NCBI GenBank assembly: GCA_022225965.2
Contig: JAKJXP020000081.1
Location: 62,001-126,000, forward strand
Source: Diatrype stigma
Taxonomy: Eukaryota; Ascomycota; Sordariomycetes; Xylariales; Diatrypaceae
Reading direction: 5' to 3'
DNA: 64,000 bases
Part shown: positions 11,841 to 25,832 of the stretch, one piece after another
Layout: each line of letters begins with the position of its first letter
Numbering within the stretch: position 1 is the first letter of the stretch
Notes under the pieces: model-generated
Databases searched by the model: none
What the model was told of the DNA's origin: nothing
What the model saw: the letters and a program-made list of their open reading frames with translations, nothing else
Position numbers and translations under genes: made by a program

Positions 11841-14800
11841 TTAATAAGGGATCCCGTTGGTGATGAGTTGGAACTGGTCGTAGACCATGGTGCTGTAGCT
11901 GCCGGCGCTCTTGCGGACGAGCTCGCGGCAGTAGTCGGCGGCGTCGCGTTCGTTGCGCTCGAGGACGAAGCGCTCGCGGAAGTGGCGGATGGTGTCGGGC
12001 TTGAAGCAGGGGAGGCCGCTGTCCATCATGAGCAGGACGATTTGGCTGAGCTTGTCGGCGTGGGGGCGGGCGGCCAGGAAGGCCTTGACGCAGAGCTCCT
12101 CGAACCAGCGGAAGGCCTGGTGGTCGGGCCCCCCGCCGAGGACGGCGAGCATCTCGCGCGTCAGCTTGAAGGGCGCCCGCTCGAACCGCACCCCGCCGGG
12201 CGCGATGTCGAAGCAGAACCCGAAGTCGATGTGGATCAGGTGGCCCGCGTCGTCAATCATGATGTTGCCGTTGTGCCGGTCCTTGAACTGCAGCAAGTAC
12301 GAGATGATGCTGTAGGCCGCCATGCTCTTGGCGAAGTTGCTGCGCGCGTGCTGGTAACGCAGTGAGTCCTCGTTGCCGTACTTGCTGATGAAGTAGTCGT
12401 ACAGGCCGTTAACTGCCTCGCGCCCCACCATGTCACGCGAGATCGAGTTGGGCAGCACATCGATGACACCGCAGCCCGGCGCCGTCGCCGTCACACGGTA
12501 CGGGAACACGAACACGTCTAGACCGACGTCGTGGAAGATGCCGCGGAATGCAGATATCATCTGCAGGGCGAGCACGTCCTGCCGACAGTCATCACCGACT
12601 TTGAAGATGGCACTCTGCCAAGTTTCGATGGTGTTCTCCGGAGGCGGTTGTCCTGCATCAGTAGCCTGATGCACCACCTCTTCTGTTCCTTCGACTCCGC
12701 CCTGAGTTTTCTTGATCCGGAAGGTGGCCATGAACGGCGCTTTAGCATGGGATTGTAATGGTTTGCCGGACTTGCGATCGATGCCAATCACGACACCATC
12801 CGGGTTGCTGGGAAGATAGACTCCGACTTCGACCTTGATCTTTCGAAGCTCCTCTTCGATCTTCTGTTTCTTCTCGGGCTTGGGTCGTGGAATGTACGGT
12901 TTGAGCTTTCCTGATATGCTTGTGACCTCATCGAAAAAGGCGAATTCTCTTTCATAGAAACTCTTGTCCTCTGCAGTGAAGCTTGCGATCATCTTGTCCA
13001 TTACCTTATCCAGGGCAGGTTTGATACCATCCGGCTAGTCTGATGTTAGTGCTTGGGCCTAATGAATGGAGGTTGTACTACTCACAATTGTACCGTCATC
13101 GTCCTTGTACGAGTTGGCTTTCATGTTCCAGATGATTTGGTGAGCAAACAATTGAGAGAACTGGGCTGTCTCGACGATGTATCGTTCAACATAGCCAAGG
13201 GCATCATATCGCAAACCCTGTACTATCTGCGGAACATAGAAGAAAGTCACATCGACCGGATGATCTTCTAGTGTTCGCATCGCATATTGGATCAAGAATG
13301 GGTTGTTCTTGTATGTTGGTAAGAAGTATGTCACGGCCGTGATTGGGTTGACAGGAGCCCAATAGAGTAGATACTACATTTATCAGTACGGCAATATCGG
13401 CAACGTGAATCAGCCATCACATACCTTCAGTTGGAAGCTAACATCCTGCGGAAGCTCGCCTCCAAGGAGAATCGGGAGTGCGTCTGGATTGGAGATTACT
13501 TTGGCTGGAAAGTTCAACAGTAACCAGCGTACAGCACTGTGTATGCCCGGAGTTGGGAATCTGCTGACAAGCTCGATTGCCAGAGCTGGATGCTCATCCC
13601 ACGCCACTCGCACAAGCGGCTTCAACGTAACCTAGACGGTACAATCAGTAAAACGGTCATTTGGTATTGACATCGCAACTCACCTCAAGTGCATTCTTGC
13701 CATGGTTCGTCATTATATCTGGTCTTGGGCCAACCTCGTTCAAAGGTTGAACCCAGACGCCCAGCCTAGCTTGTTCGCTTTCTAGTAGTATCTGTAGTAG
13801 GGATTCCTTCTGGGGAATGGGCTTATAAACCCCAACCGCATGAGCACCTATGTAAGACACGGTGTTCATATGTTGCATGACGTCTGAAATCAGACGGATT
13901 TCGGTCTTGAGCTGCAGATTGTTGCTACCAAACGACCACTTGGGCGTGTACCTGAACCAACTCAGCCCGGCAGATAGTATCTTATCCTTGAGACGCCATT
14001 GACCCATCGCGCCGATAGAGCTACTACTAACTCTGAGAACTCGTATACTGAAGAGCAGAATGCGTAGACGCAGTTCTCTGGCTATCGGGTGGGAAATCGA
14101 GTGTTTCATAGCGTCAAGGGTCAAGTCAAGCATACGTAGGAAAATCCGTTGGGTGTCTGGACTACCTAGACGTGTTGCGTTGAAATGACTAACGAAGAAC
14201 TGTATAAGCCGGGTATGAGGGGCGAGTAGATCGTGCACTATTTGACGGCGCTTCGCGAGACCTTCGTTGTCACTGGGGGCGAATTCCTCCTTCAGATAGA
14301 AAGGATCAGGGTGCCTAGTAATGTTAGAGTCCGAACAATATTCAGGAGGGCGTCGAACTCACATCAGAGAAGGATTGAACAAGCCAAGTTTCTTTTGTAG
14401 CGTTATCTCCCATTGCTGTACGATCTCAGCGAGTAGGCGAGGCTCCATCCTTGGATTCTCGTTCATCACGCCAAGCCACAAGGAAACTCCAAGCTTAATG
14501 GATTCCTTCGTGAAAAGTTTGAACGGGATGCTGACCAGGTAGTGAGTGATGGCACTCTCATCCTTCTCACTACGACATAGTAGGGCCGCTGCTCTCCGGA
14601 GGATTTCCCTCACCTCGTTGAGAGGGGTAAGCCTCTTTCCACTTACCCGAGACTCGACATGAGCCAATGCAGCGACGGCACTGGTCCGATCGGCTGGTGC
14701 CAGCCTCATGAAAGATCCCCTTTTATCCATCGGCATAAAATGCGCCAACTCCATACCATGGTTGGGCAAAGCTTCACCGTACCTATATTCTTGCCGGGTC

Positions 14801-17800
14801 GTGTACTGAGCAACGAAGTCAGAGGCAGTGTCAATGACGGTCTGGCCGACTGGCTCCAGGGAATTGAGCCTTTGATCGGTGGATGGGATAGAAGCCCCTA
14901 TCTTCATGGCGAACGATCGGCCGAGTGACACGTGTCCGTAAGCTCCTTCGTCGTCAAACTCAGATAAGTAAGTCTGCAGCAGCCCTTTGACATCCGCAGG
15001 GGCTAGGTTGAGGACCAGAGGCAGCCAGAATTGAGCTTTCTGGTAGAGATTATTGAGAGTTTGCCTCCTGAAGATATAGTCATCAGAAAGCTCGAGGGTT
15101 ATGTTGCCTAGTTCTGAAGAGAAGACTGAACGAGGACCGTATTTGTCTGTTTCCGCCTCCAGACAACTAGAGTACATGAGAGACAGGAGCTCTAGGAGTG
15201 CAAACAGTGATGATCTGTGGCAGATGGATGAGGGCACATCTCGAATGAACTTGTCAGCACATTCGATGGCGGCGTGCTGCACTCTCTTTATGCGATGACA
15301 GCAGGCGCAAAGAATGACTGCGAGCTGCGAAGCCGCATACTGTGCAGAGAAAGTAGCCAGCTTGCCCTCAAGTGTCTTTGCAAGATATTGATCCACGACA
15401 ACTGTCATGATACCCGTCATAACGCCATTGACATCTTCTTTTTGCATGCTGGGTTCTAGGAAATACGATAGTATCTTGGTGCAGTCACCGGAGTCAGCCC
15501 GTAAGCTTTCAACTAGATAGGCGGCCTGTAGAAAGATAACCTTCCTATAGCTGAGGCCCCTGATGTCGTTCGCCTTTGACTTTATAAGCTCGGCAAGATA
15601 TTTCTTCTGCTTAGCCTCGCGCTCCGACGTATTGGCACGGCGAAGGACGGTGTTCAGTTCAATATCACTCTCGATCTGCTCGCCACGTTGCTCTGCAACT
15701 AGGGGAGGCGAGTGTATGGCCATAATGCGTAGCTCGTTGATATGCTTCTTGCCTCTATCGGTCGATGGGTTGAAACCATGGACAACAATATTGAACCAGG
15801 CATCCCGAATAAGGGAGTGGCTGTCATCGTCATCACCAGGGAGTCCAGAGGCAAGATCATGTGTCGACATGAAGACTGCAAGCGGCTGGATGAGCTCCGC
15901 AATCTCCCGTGCGGCAAACTCGATATCGGAATCCTTCATGTGGTGAGAATGATGCACATCACCTTTGGAAACCATCTCTTCCAACATATATTCCCAATAG
16001 ATGCGGAACAAGGGTGAATTACGCTTGATGTTAGCCGAGATATAGTTCCGTGCTTCCCTAACCGAATTGAGCGTACTAGCCTGGTCGCGATCATCGGCCA
16101 AAGCTGTATGGCATTGTCTAGAATATAGTCGGAGGAGGGAACGGAACTCTAACTGACCCCCCTCGAGGGCAAGGGAGCCTGCACTGGGGATAATCTGTGC
16201 ATCAACGGCGTGGTTGACTTTACCCAGCTTTTGCAATAGCATTGCTTGGGCCAGGGCAGTGATTTTCTCATCGTTGCATATTGAAGCGATGCTGCATATC
16301 GCCTGGATAATGTTCGCATATACTGCGGAGGTATCCTCATCATCCCGCAACTCAAGTGAGATGTCACTGCCCGTCGATGGACGACCCTGATAGATGTTAG
16401 ATATCCCGGAGCCATCTGGGCCCAAATCTCCGTTGGATCCATTAGCAATCCCATGTTCTGGACTTGGACTCAGAACGTTCCCTAAGGTGTAAAGAGTCGA
16501 AATGATTGCGTCGTGTGAGAGACCACGTAGAACAGAGGCAAGGCATCGTGAAGCCATCGCGATGGTGCTACGCGAAGGCGAAGACTGGACTATGAACCGA
16601 GGTAGTAGGCGGACTATAGTCGGGGTAGAATTTGGCGAGATTTTGGAGAGAACAGCCATCGACCGAAGCACTGTAGAGGCCAAGGTCTCATCTAGCATTT
16701 GCATTGAATCATCTACGCATTCCTGAAGCCATTCGGACAGAACGTCCGGGTCAGCTGCATCCTCATTGAGCACTGAGCAGTTCAGAAAACTGATGATAGC
16801 CCCAGATTTAACTGCATACGCGAGACGCTGCTGGGAGGCCGAGCCCATCTGAAGGAAATCGGCACTGGCCTCGAGACGCTCCATCTCCTCTTGGGCGATG
16901 CTGGAGTACAGCTCAAGTGAGCGTACATCAGCATCAGGCGATATCTGATACCCGGGCTGGGATAGCCTCTCGTCAGCCATGTGCCGGTCCAGAATGTGAG
17001 AACCCCTGAGGGTCTGCCCATCCACGACTAATAACGAAGTCGCGGAGACCAATAACCACATGAAACTTTGCTGCAGAAGAAAAGGCCCTAGTGGGCGGCC
17101 CTGATGGTCGTAGTGCTTCAGGTACCGCTTCCATTCTTTGGCATGCTTATCCGACGTATGGGCATTACGAATAGTGGAAAATGCACCATCTACAGCTGTG
17201 AGGAAGGAATCCGACAGCAAATTCCGCACTCTGTGAACCAAAGCCAGTCTCCCCCCGATCCTCCAGAAGTCGGCTTGTGCACAGGCAGCATTTAAGAAGC
17301 CCAACAAGGCGATGGCGATCGTAGCAGTGCGCATGGCATCGTCGAGATGTTGGCCAACATCTTCAGTCGAACTCGGCCGACCTATGCCCTCTACAGCAGT
17401 CCGAATTGAAGCCAAGAAAGTCCAAACATTATCTGACACGGTCTCATATAGCGATTCATACTTGTCTCCTAGGGCGAGCAGGGCAGCGGTAAGGTTTGTG
17501 GTCAAGGCTTCGATAGGAGACGGTTCGATCTTTCGGAAGAATGGCGAGAGTTGGAAGGTTTGAGAATGGGCTTCGAGCATATAGGGGACCAGCTGGTGGA
17601 CAAGTTTCTGAGCACTCTGGCTGCTCTCCACGACGGGCGCTGCTTTACAAAGGGCCAAAAGGACTTCGAATTCACGGATTGTCTAAAGGAAACCACGATT
17701 AGGATTTGCACGTCCAGCTTAGTTATACATATCTAGTATCTTCTGTCTTCAAACAAGCCTTACCATGGGAACTCGAGCTAAAGAGGGATGGTGCCCCCTC

Positions 17801-17955
17801 GCAGAACCATTGGCGGGCTCCTTCCCCTTGCCATGGGCAGGCGTTGTAGCTTTGCATAGGCGATCGAGGTCGGACCTGTCGAAGGACGTGGTGGAATTGG
17901 CTGCGGACAAGGCTGCAATCTTCTGAAGCGCCTGCTGACGGATATTGCGCGCCAT
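11841..17955 (-). CDS. stt4: Phosphatidylinositol 4-kinase, STT4 type
   Basis: Complement of join 11841-13034, 13086-13373, 13425-13631, 13684-14314, 14363-17682, 17764-17955; all six exons keep frame and give 1943 aa, close to the roughly 1900 aa usual for Stt4. A large helical N-terminal scaffold leads to the PIK accessory helical domain and a PI3/PI4 kinase domain in the last exon. The catalytic loop DRHNGN is near residue 1797 and the metal-binding HIDFGF near 1814. The enzyme makes phosphatidylinositol 4-phosphate at the plasma membrane, feeding PI(4,5)P2 synthesis, actin organisation and the cell-wall integrity pathway. One 3320-nt exon carries most of the scaffold. Codon usage is balanced in the N-terminal part but very GC-rich over the kinase domain. 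It is divergent from PRE7, 709 nt between starts. Confidence 0.95.
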
Positions 17956-18664
17956 GGTGATGAACAGATAGACAGTAGTATATTATTGTTTATATTTTAA
18001 AGAATGGATAAAGTAAACGAATGGAGGCATGCGTTCATCAGCCATGGATTTCCGGTGCAGGAGCCGGGTGACTATTGCTGGTGGCCTACGAAGTACGAAA
18101 TATGTCCCGAGGGCGCCTCCAGTTCCTGGGATGAAACGAATTCAATGAATAGGAGAAACATCTGAAGATGCGAGATGTCAATGATGCACCCCATTCAACG
18201 CTAGAGCTCAAGCTACATAATGCACTAGCCACCCCAAGGTTTAGCGTTATTGGTGTTGGCTTGTTGGCGGCATAAACCACTGTGATTTGCTGATGCTACC
18301 TGGCCAAGCTGGTCAACTGGTCTAAGCTTCCAGTTAGCCTCTGGCATCAGCTCCCCTGGCTTGCCTGGCACCTGGGGGCCCTGCCTGCCTGCCCCACCCC
18401 TAAGCAACTGCTACCTATCAGCTTTACAAGGCTGCAAGCTTGACGCGGCGTCACAGAAGGCGGCAGGCACAGCTTGATTAACTTCACGCCATCATCCATC
18501 CATCACCTCCAGCTATTCCATCACGAAACTTCGAGTACCAAAGGCAAACCCCAGACCCGAGCATCCAGAGTCACCATACTGGGTTTTCCTTACCGACTGT
18601 CGACAGCATCTTGCTTCCTCAGAGCGATTCGATCGCCCGCCATTCCGGATTCCCACAACCGAAA
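17956..18664. promoter_or_regulatory. Divergent promoter region of stt4 and pre7
   Basis: 709 bp separate the start codons of the two housekeeping genes. It contains a stretch of short imperfect repeats of CTGCC/CAGG character near 18355-18400 and a C/T-rich segment just upstream of the PRE7 ATG. No specific factor site could be assigned. Confidence 0.5.
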
Positions 18665-19566
18665 ATGGCCATGTTCAGCCAGAACCCCGTCCTGAACGGG
18701 CCCAACTACTCGTTTTCCGATGTCCCCATAGACACAGTGGGCGGCCTGCGGGAACATCGCTTTAACCCGTATGTTGCTTACCCATAATCGAGGGAGGAGA
18801 GGGAGGAGAGAGAGAGAGAGAGAGACGATGCTCCGTCGAACCTTCCATTTCAGAACTATCTAACGCCCGCTACCACAGATACACGGACAACGGCGGCTCG
18901 ACGCTGGCCATCGCGGGGGCCGACTTCGCCATCATGGCGGGCGACACGCGGCTGACGGCGGGGTACAGCATCAACTCGCGGCTGGCGCCGAAGGTGTTCA
19001 AGATCGGGGGCACGAACTCGACGCAGGACGACGCCAACATCCTGCTGTCGGTGGTGGGGTTCGCGGCGGACGGCGAGGCGCTCAAGGAGCGGCTCGACGC
19101 CATCTGCAAGATGTACCGGTACCGCCACGGCAAGCCCATGTCCGTGCACGCCTGCGCCAAGCGCCTGTCCACCATCCTCTACCAGAAGCGCTTCTTCCCC
19201 TACTACACGCACGCCATCCTCGGCGGCCTCGACGAGGCCGGCGCCGGCGCCGTCTACAGCTACGACCCCGTCGGCAGCTACGAGCGCGAGCAGGCCCGCG
19301 CCGGCGGCGCCGCCGGCAGCCTCATCATGCCCTTCCTCGACAACCAGGTCAACTTCAAGAACCAGTACGTCCCCGGCAGCGGCACCGGCCACGACCTGAA
19401 GGAGCGCCCGCGCGTGCCCCTGGCCCGCGACGAGGTCGAGGTCCTGGTCAAGGACGCCTTCGACTCCGCCGTCGAGCGGCATATCGAGGTCGGCGACGGC
19501 CTGCAGATGATGATCATCACCAGAAACGGCATTGAGGAGAAGATCTTGCCGCTGAAGAAGGATTAA
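18665..19566 (+). CDS. pre7: 20S proteasome subunit beta-6 (PRE7/PSMB1 type)
   Basis: Join 18665-18768, 18879-19566, 263 aa, normal for this subunit. The N-terminus (MAMFSQNP) leads through a short pre-segment to the conserved strand NGGSTLAIAGADFAI and then DTRLTAGYSI, diagnostic of the Ntn-hydrolase fold of beta-6. There is no catalytic N-terminal threonine, as expected for this structural subunit of the beta ring. Two Met codons lie close together (residues 1 and 3), and the first is used here. The single intron (110 nt) carries a GA-rich run at about 18790-18825. Exon 2 is extremely GC-rich at third positions, consistent with strong expression. Confidence 0.95.
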
Positions 19567-22500
19567 AAGCATCTATCTGATCTAGCCCTATCAACACGGT
19601 CTGTGGTCGTGCTACTACTGGTCTTGTATCATAACAAGCAGCTACAAGTCTCCAGGGAATAGTGAGACTGGAATGAGATGCTCTCTGTCACTTTATACCT
19701 GGCTTAACACTATGTGACAACGAAGAAATGATATTCCTAGAAGACATGATGTGAACATAATGACTACCTGGCAATACTATGTATGGGGCGGTCCAGACCC
19801 TCACAATGCCCCATTCCCCCCTGGTCCTTGATTGCTTTAATATCGGCTCATTCTTCACTTAGTACCCGCATTGGATATTGTCTAACAGGTCTGGTATTCT
19901 CTAGGTGTAGTATTGCAGGTAAGCCAAGGAGCCCCCGGATGATTGCCAAAGTCTAGTTGGTTTTCATGGGTACCTCGAAGAAGTTGATTAGCTTCGTGTA
20001 CGAATCCAGACGGGCATGTACTTCGTAACGCATCATGTGTAGCATAAAGTTTCCTATCGTGGAAACAATGCTTTCGTTGCTTCATCCCAATCATTCGCGA
20101 AGGTCTCCTGATATGGTTAGCTCCTTCCAGAAAGCCCCTATTCGATCACTTCCAGTTCTCCTATTCATGGGCCTGGAAACCTTGACCTCGTGTAGACTCC
20201 AGCCACTCCAAACAACTGTCATCTCCTGGACTCTCCAGCTTTAAGACGCTCATGACTTCCCCAGACGCTACCTGGTGTGACAAGTGGTCAAGAACTCTGT
20301 CAGGCAACGTTTATGTATCAAAGACCTCACAATACTGAATCTCTGATTCACCCCTTCGGTATATAGTTCTCTAACACCTGGTCTTGGTCCAGGGCCCCTC
20401 GTAAGTAACAAGTGTGGTCATCGTTGCGCCCCTAAGCGCCCTCTAGAAGACCGGTACGCTTAATCCTGTCCATGGCCGGAGCCTCACAAGCACATGTAAG
20501 CCCTTAAACATACGGTGGGTTTTCTATTGCCCTCCGAATATGTGTCGACAGCTAGGGTAGTCGCGACTGGGCGCTATTATAACCCTTATTGTACTCGGCG
20601 CCCATGATGGGTAGGACTCGAGATATGGGATGGGCCAATTTCGCACACCATGACCACCAACCGAGAAAGGCCAACTGATATCAGGCGTTGCATAACGCCC
20701 GCCACTCTAGCTCTTCTGACCTTGGTTAGAGTTGAAGTATCAGGATATACCGACTCGATGGCCCTATGACCGAAAGGTAAGCACAGCAATCATTTCCCTA
20801 CAGGATGCCCAGCTAACGGTATGTTTTCCTTAACCCAATATCGATAGGAGACCAGCAGTCAGTGACTAGGTAGATGTCCGATAAAAGATCATATCATTCG
20901 AAGGGTTGGAGGCCTCGTTGAGTTGAGCTCCGCATTGGCGTTCACTCATGGATATCCCGAGACGGCAATGGCGACACTATCATCATCCTTCCGGATGGCG
21001 ACGCAGAATACGAGACCAGCCATCCACGCATTCGCGCTGCGAGTCAGACTTCCGCCAGTCCGGTTGGTCGTAATCCAGTTTCGGGGGAGAAATCGCGTCA
21101 ATTGGCTATTGAGACAGGACTCAACCAAGCACGATAGAAATCTTCAGACTTCAAGTCCGAGTTGGCGGGAAAACATATTTGTTAGCAACAGCTTCAGAGA
21201 GGAAAAGGATCCAATCCACTGTCAGCCCGTCCGACCCGCCGCCACCATGAACTGTTTTTGGGGGTGCTTGTTATGATTGCCCTTCATGGCACTTGACGGC
21301 TTCCCGTGGCCCTAGCGAACCGCTGGACTTGCTCCTCGGATTCCGCACTGCTAGTAGCAAGTAATTCGAGCTAAAGGTGGTAGATGGTAGGGGATAGGTG
21401 GTACGGGTTCGGGACTACCGCGGACGTGGAACCGGGTCGGCGAGATACCGATATAAGTGCGGGTTGAGTTGGGTTCTAGCCATAGCTAAACTGTGGCGTT
21501 CCTGGGTGCTTCCATGGTATCGGTATTAGTGCCCGCGTTTGGCTCGGTGGTTAGCCGTCCTGTCCCCGTATATCCTACATTCTACTCCCGAGGCTCAACT
21601 CGGGCGATAAAGTGGAGATCAAAAGTGCAAGTTCTATCAAAAGCGTGCGCTCTTAACTAGTCATGTCATGTCCCCAACCCAAACGGCCTCGGTGTGAAAG
21701 ATCACTATGGGGTAGCTATGGACTAATTAGGTACGTAGTGCGGCTCTCTATCTTCCTGTTGAAGCACTAATACCTCACTAAGTGGGAAACAACATGCAGC
21801 AGCTATGGAATTCATCAAGATGGTGATGAGTTCAAGGTTTGGTTTGCCTGTTTGCGGAACTACGCACACGTAACCGGTACCTAACCTATCGACACTGAGA
21901 GCTTCGCGTGGAGAATATCTACTATAGTAGAAGCTTTCTAGCGGTGTCTTTACTAAACTCCGTGCGGAGACTCCGGCAGCTGCAGAGTGCGTTGAGCTAA
22001 GGGTTTCGCAACGCTAACTTGCCAGGGGTTAGGTAATTGTCAACCACAAACCGCCGGGAAACCCAGACGGCTCTGAGAGCAACTAGCATACATGGAAATC
22101 ACAAGCTTCATCCAGATAGACGGGGAGGGGGGTGAGAGTCAACAACCATTGATGAGCCAGCAATGTGCAATCGAGCTGTTGGTAGTGTAAGGATACTGAT
22201 TCAATCTTCACATGGGTTGTTAACGGTACCTACAGTATGTAGGCAAGTCCTTAGGCTCTGCGTAACATGAGATCGGCCAAGCCGACGGCACACGGGACGT
22301 CAAATAGGGGAATAGGTTGTCGGGCGTACGACTATGCATGAAGTTCTACGCATATCACCATTCGCATCAGGGAGTCTTCTCTTGCCCGATCAAGCCACGA
22401 GAGGCCTCCAGAACCCGTTGGGCAACTAGCTATTGCGGTCAATACGGGAACGTTGGGCTGGAAGAGCGGTAGTGAGCGGGTGGCGTGCATCCATCTGATC

Positions 22501-25500
22501 GGCTATTAACCAACGACTAGCAACCAGCAGACGAGGCAAACATCTCAATCATCCCGCAAATCTTACTACATAGAACTAGAGGCGGCGAAGTGGGTAGTGA
22601 CTATCAAGGACTACCCAAGGTCAGAGGGGAGGAGAATATAAGATTGGTTCACTATTTCAAGGTTGTCAAGTTCATGATCACAAGTTTATGATCATCCGCA
22701 TCATGGCTGCCACCTCGTCTGTGTGCGAGATAGGACAGTGTGAACTATAATCAGGCGGACACACGCACTGTACCGAGTATGTTGTGTCCGGCTTACGGAG
22801 TGGCATCATTGAGAATGGCCGGCACGGAATGTCTGGAATCCGAACCGAAACCTTGCACCGGAGAAGATAGAGGGTCATTTGACACGCCGACTCCGATGGT
22901 CTCGTATTCAAGGTTTTATCATCGTATGATAGTAGAAGCGGAATCGGAGAGGGCAAGACCAGGTGAAGAAACAGGTGAGGTTGACCGAGTTTGATAGATT
23001 GGTGCTGTCAAGAGCCTGGGCCCCGGCCGGATTCGTCGAGGTCGGTGGCGTGGCGAAATGGCAATGGTAGTTAAGGGTTCGCGCCGGCGGTGATTGACAG
23101 GGCAGCGGCAAATTGTGGGATGAGGCTGAGCCGCGTTTCCTATATAGTTAATGATCAACGGCCGATGGGCTGATAATTCGGCAGATGGATCGACAGTCCG
23201 ATTGACCAATGGTGAACTCCGCAACGGCGTGGGACTTTACGTACCTACATACCTTCAGTCGACCATCTCATCTCGTTGTTCTCCTTAGATCACTCGGTTT
23301 TGCCTCCAAGCCGTTGGGCCAAATGTATGCATCAAGGAAGCCCCATCATCATCATGACCCCGTTACATTAGGTAATTCGTCATTCCTCTTTGTGTTATAG
23401 CGGATAGAAACGTTGCGGGGCAGTTTCGGATCAAACCCTCCGGATCGAGTAAAGGGAAACAAACAGTTGCAGCTATAATCTCCCTCGGAATTAGTAGGAA
23501 ACAGCAATTACAGATCCAGTATCAATGCCGTCTCGGACACGTAACCAGAATCACAATCACTAAAAAAGTCAAATCGGGGTACGATAGACGGCTGACCTAC
23601 ATGTAGCATGTCTGCGTGTCTGCATGTCCGCCTGTAGCCCTGGTGCCGTATGAATTTACTGTGCATGTAGATGGATTTCCTGAATGAACGACGCAGATGA
23701 CGGGTGATGGGGAAGGATGATCATTATGGCAGCGTGGACGGCATTCGGTTGTATGTAGTGTTGTATGTACATTTGTACATATCACCTTGGTATGATCAAA
23801 ACCCTCGAGGTGCATTAGCATACGCCGCACATGGTACATGATGCTATTTACACGTACAGACACAGAGATATCCGACTGTTTGTTTACCTACAGGTAGGTA
23901 AGTATCAGCATAACACCTGCACCCTGGCTGGCTAAATCTTCGGGTGACACATGCATACATACCTCCATGAGCCCATGATTTAGTGGCAAATGTCTCTTGT
24001 ACGCCTCATATTTGGCCATACTAAGTTGTTAAATATAGCTAGCAGGACAGGGAACCCATTCAAGCTGCCTTCTGCCTTCTGCCCCACGAAACAAGAAGCG
24101 AGGAGGGGTTTTGGAGGGCTGCGAGGAGGTATCAGGGTATCAGACAGCTGGAGTCAGGGTATCACGGAGGTATGGAGAAGGTGGTGGATACTTGCTGGAT
24201 GCACATGCAAATCCCATCCGGGGTTCAAGGGGTAAAGGTGTAGATGAATTCTTGTTTCATGCAGGTAGTGGCAGGTTATGTGTGGCTGGCACCCACTTAC
24301 GCGCCTACGGTGAGTGGTATAAATGCAAAGCTGCGTAAATACATATGCACATAAAAGCTTCTGGAGGTAGTATGTCTTGTATGTGTAGGCTAAGTAAGGT
24401 AAGTGTAGGTACGTAGTCTGGTCGCTAGAAGGATTCTCCGTATCATGACTTTCATTATATCTATGATGACTCTCATCATATCATTAAATAATTACTATAT
24501 GCCGCGGAAGTGTAAGCAATGATGATGATATCCAGAAGTGAGGCAAAGGGTTTGCGGACGATGCATGAGCATGAACCGATACAGTGCACATCAGTATTGT
24601 AAGGCTTACCTATGTCCCTTTACGGAAGACACTGGTGACAAATTACGTCACTGCGTCAATTCCATGTCTCGACCCAGCGACCCAGCGACTTCCCAAGTCT
24701 CCCGGTCCGCCGCCTATATGTGTGTGTGTGTGTGTGGGTGCGTATGTGGATGTAGGTATCATGGATAAGTGAAGTATGTATGCACGATGGTATGTACATA
24801 CATACGTACGCTACGTACAATTCAGCCACCAGGTAGATGCTGCCCAGGTGCTGTTGCTGCTGCTGCTGCTGCTATGCTTCATACATTGTACCTACCTGCT
24901 ATACAGCATTGAGTGCAGCAGCCATGCCGGTAGACGTCTCACCAAACAGGAGGTTCTAGACCATCTACCCGTTGAAGCGACATTGAAGCCCAGCTCGCAT
25001 TGAGCTAGACTGCCTATAGGTAAGTAGGTACTAATTAATAATAAGTGCCTACCGGATAGGGCCACCTTCGCTTTTTTTGTCTTTTTCCTAAGTAGTACAT
25101 GCGATGACGATTCTACCCTGATCCCTTTCGTAGAATACCTTCTTCTATGACAATGCGGATTCATCGGATACCCTGGCTCCTGCTCTCTGTGCGTACATAG
25201 AGACGCATACAGGCACATACAGGCGCATATGTAGGTAGAGGCGAGAGGGGAGACTATGCCATCTGAGTGCTTCGCTACCACGCCGTCGCCAACGCCACTG
25301 ATCATCGCTGCGGTCCGCGCAATTCCAGGGATCCATCTTCTCCACACGCTGATCGCCAACCGAAGAGAGAATGGGGGGATGAAAGCTAGTCACGAGCATG
25401 GAAATTCCAGAATCCCATCATTTCGGCTTCCCGAAATCTGGGTAATGTGCGTTTGACAGATTTCATCATCTTTACTAATGATGTCAGTCTACCGAACAGA

Positions 25501-25552
25501 TCAGATTGCAGAGATCTTCGTTACCAACCACCAACCTTCCAATTGGGTTAAT

Positions 25553-25611
25553 TATCCTTGCTATCCTTGCTATCCTTCCTATCCCTGCCATCCCTGCTGT
25601 CCTTGGTATCC
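25553..25611 (+). repeat. Minisatellite, 9-bp unit
   Basis: About 6.5 copies of a unit close to TATCCTTGC run head to tail, diverging toward the right end (TATCCCTGC, CATCCCTGC, TGTCCTTGG). No coding context. Confidence 0.8.
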
Positions 25612-25776
25612 TCGACACCAAATAGTTAGGGATTACACCGAATGATTTACCAGTGATCAAGCGATTGGAGCAAATGCATCGAGGAGAGCATGCCCGGTCC
25701 CTTGTTACCAAGTTACGGCTTATCTGGTCGTGTGCGCCACACGGGTGACGGGGACATGTGTTATATGCTGCATGCT

Positions 25777-25832
25777 ATATGCTACATGTTCTATGCTACA
25801 TGTTCTATGCTACATGTTCTATGCTGCATGCC
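25777..25832 (+). repeat. Minisatellite, 14-bp unit
   Basis: Consecutive copies of CTATGCTACATGTT: the first has an altered start, copies at 25791-25804 and 25805-25818 are identical, and the fourth (25819-25832) is degenerate. Intergenic. Confidence 0.8.

Noticed and set aside
21530..21610. Possible tRNA (GGCT/AGCC D-arm-like hairpin and CCGAG/CTCGG hairpin)
   Set aside because: No anticodon stem, T-loop lacks the GTTCRA core, and the acceptor strand would overlap the T-arm.
25553..25832. CRISPR-like array
   Set aside because: The repeats are directly adjacent 9- and 14-bp units without unique spacers, in a eukaryotic genome.
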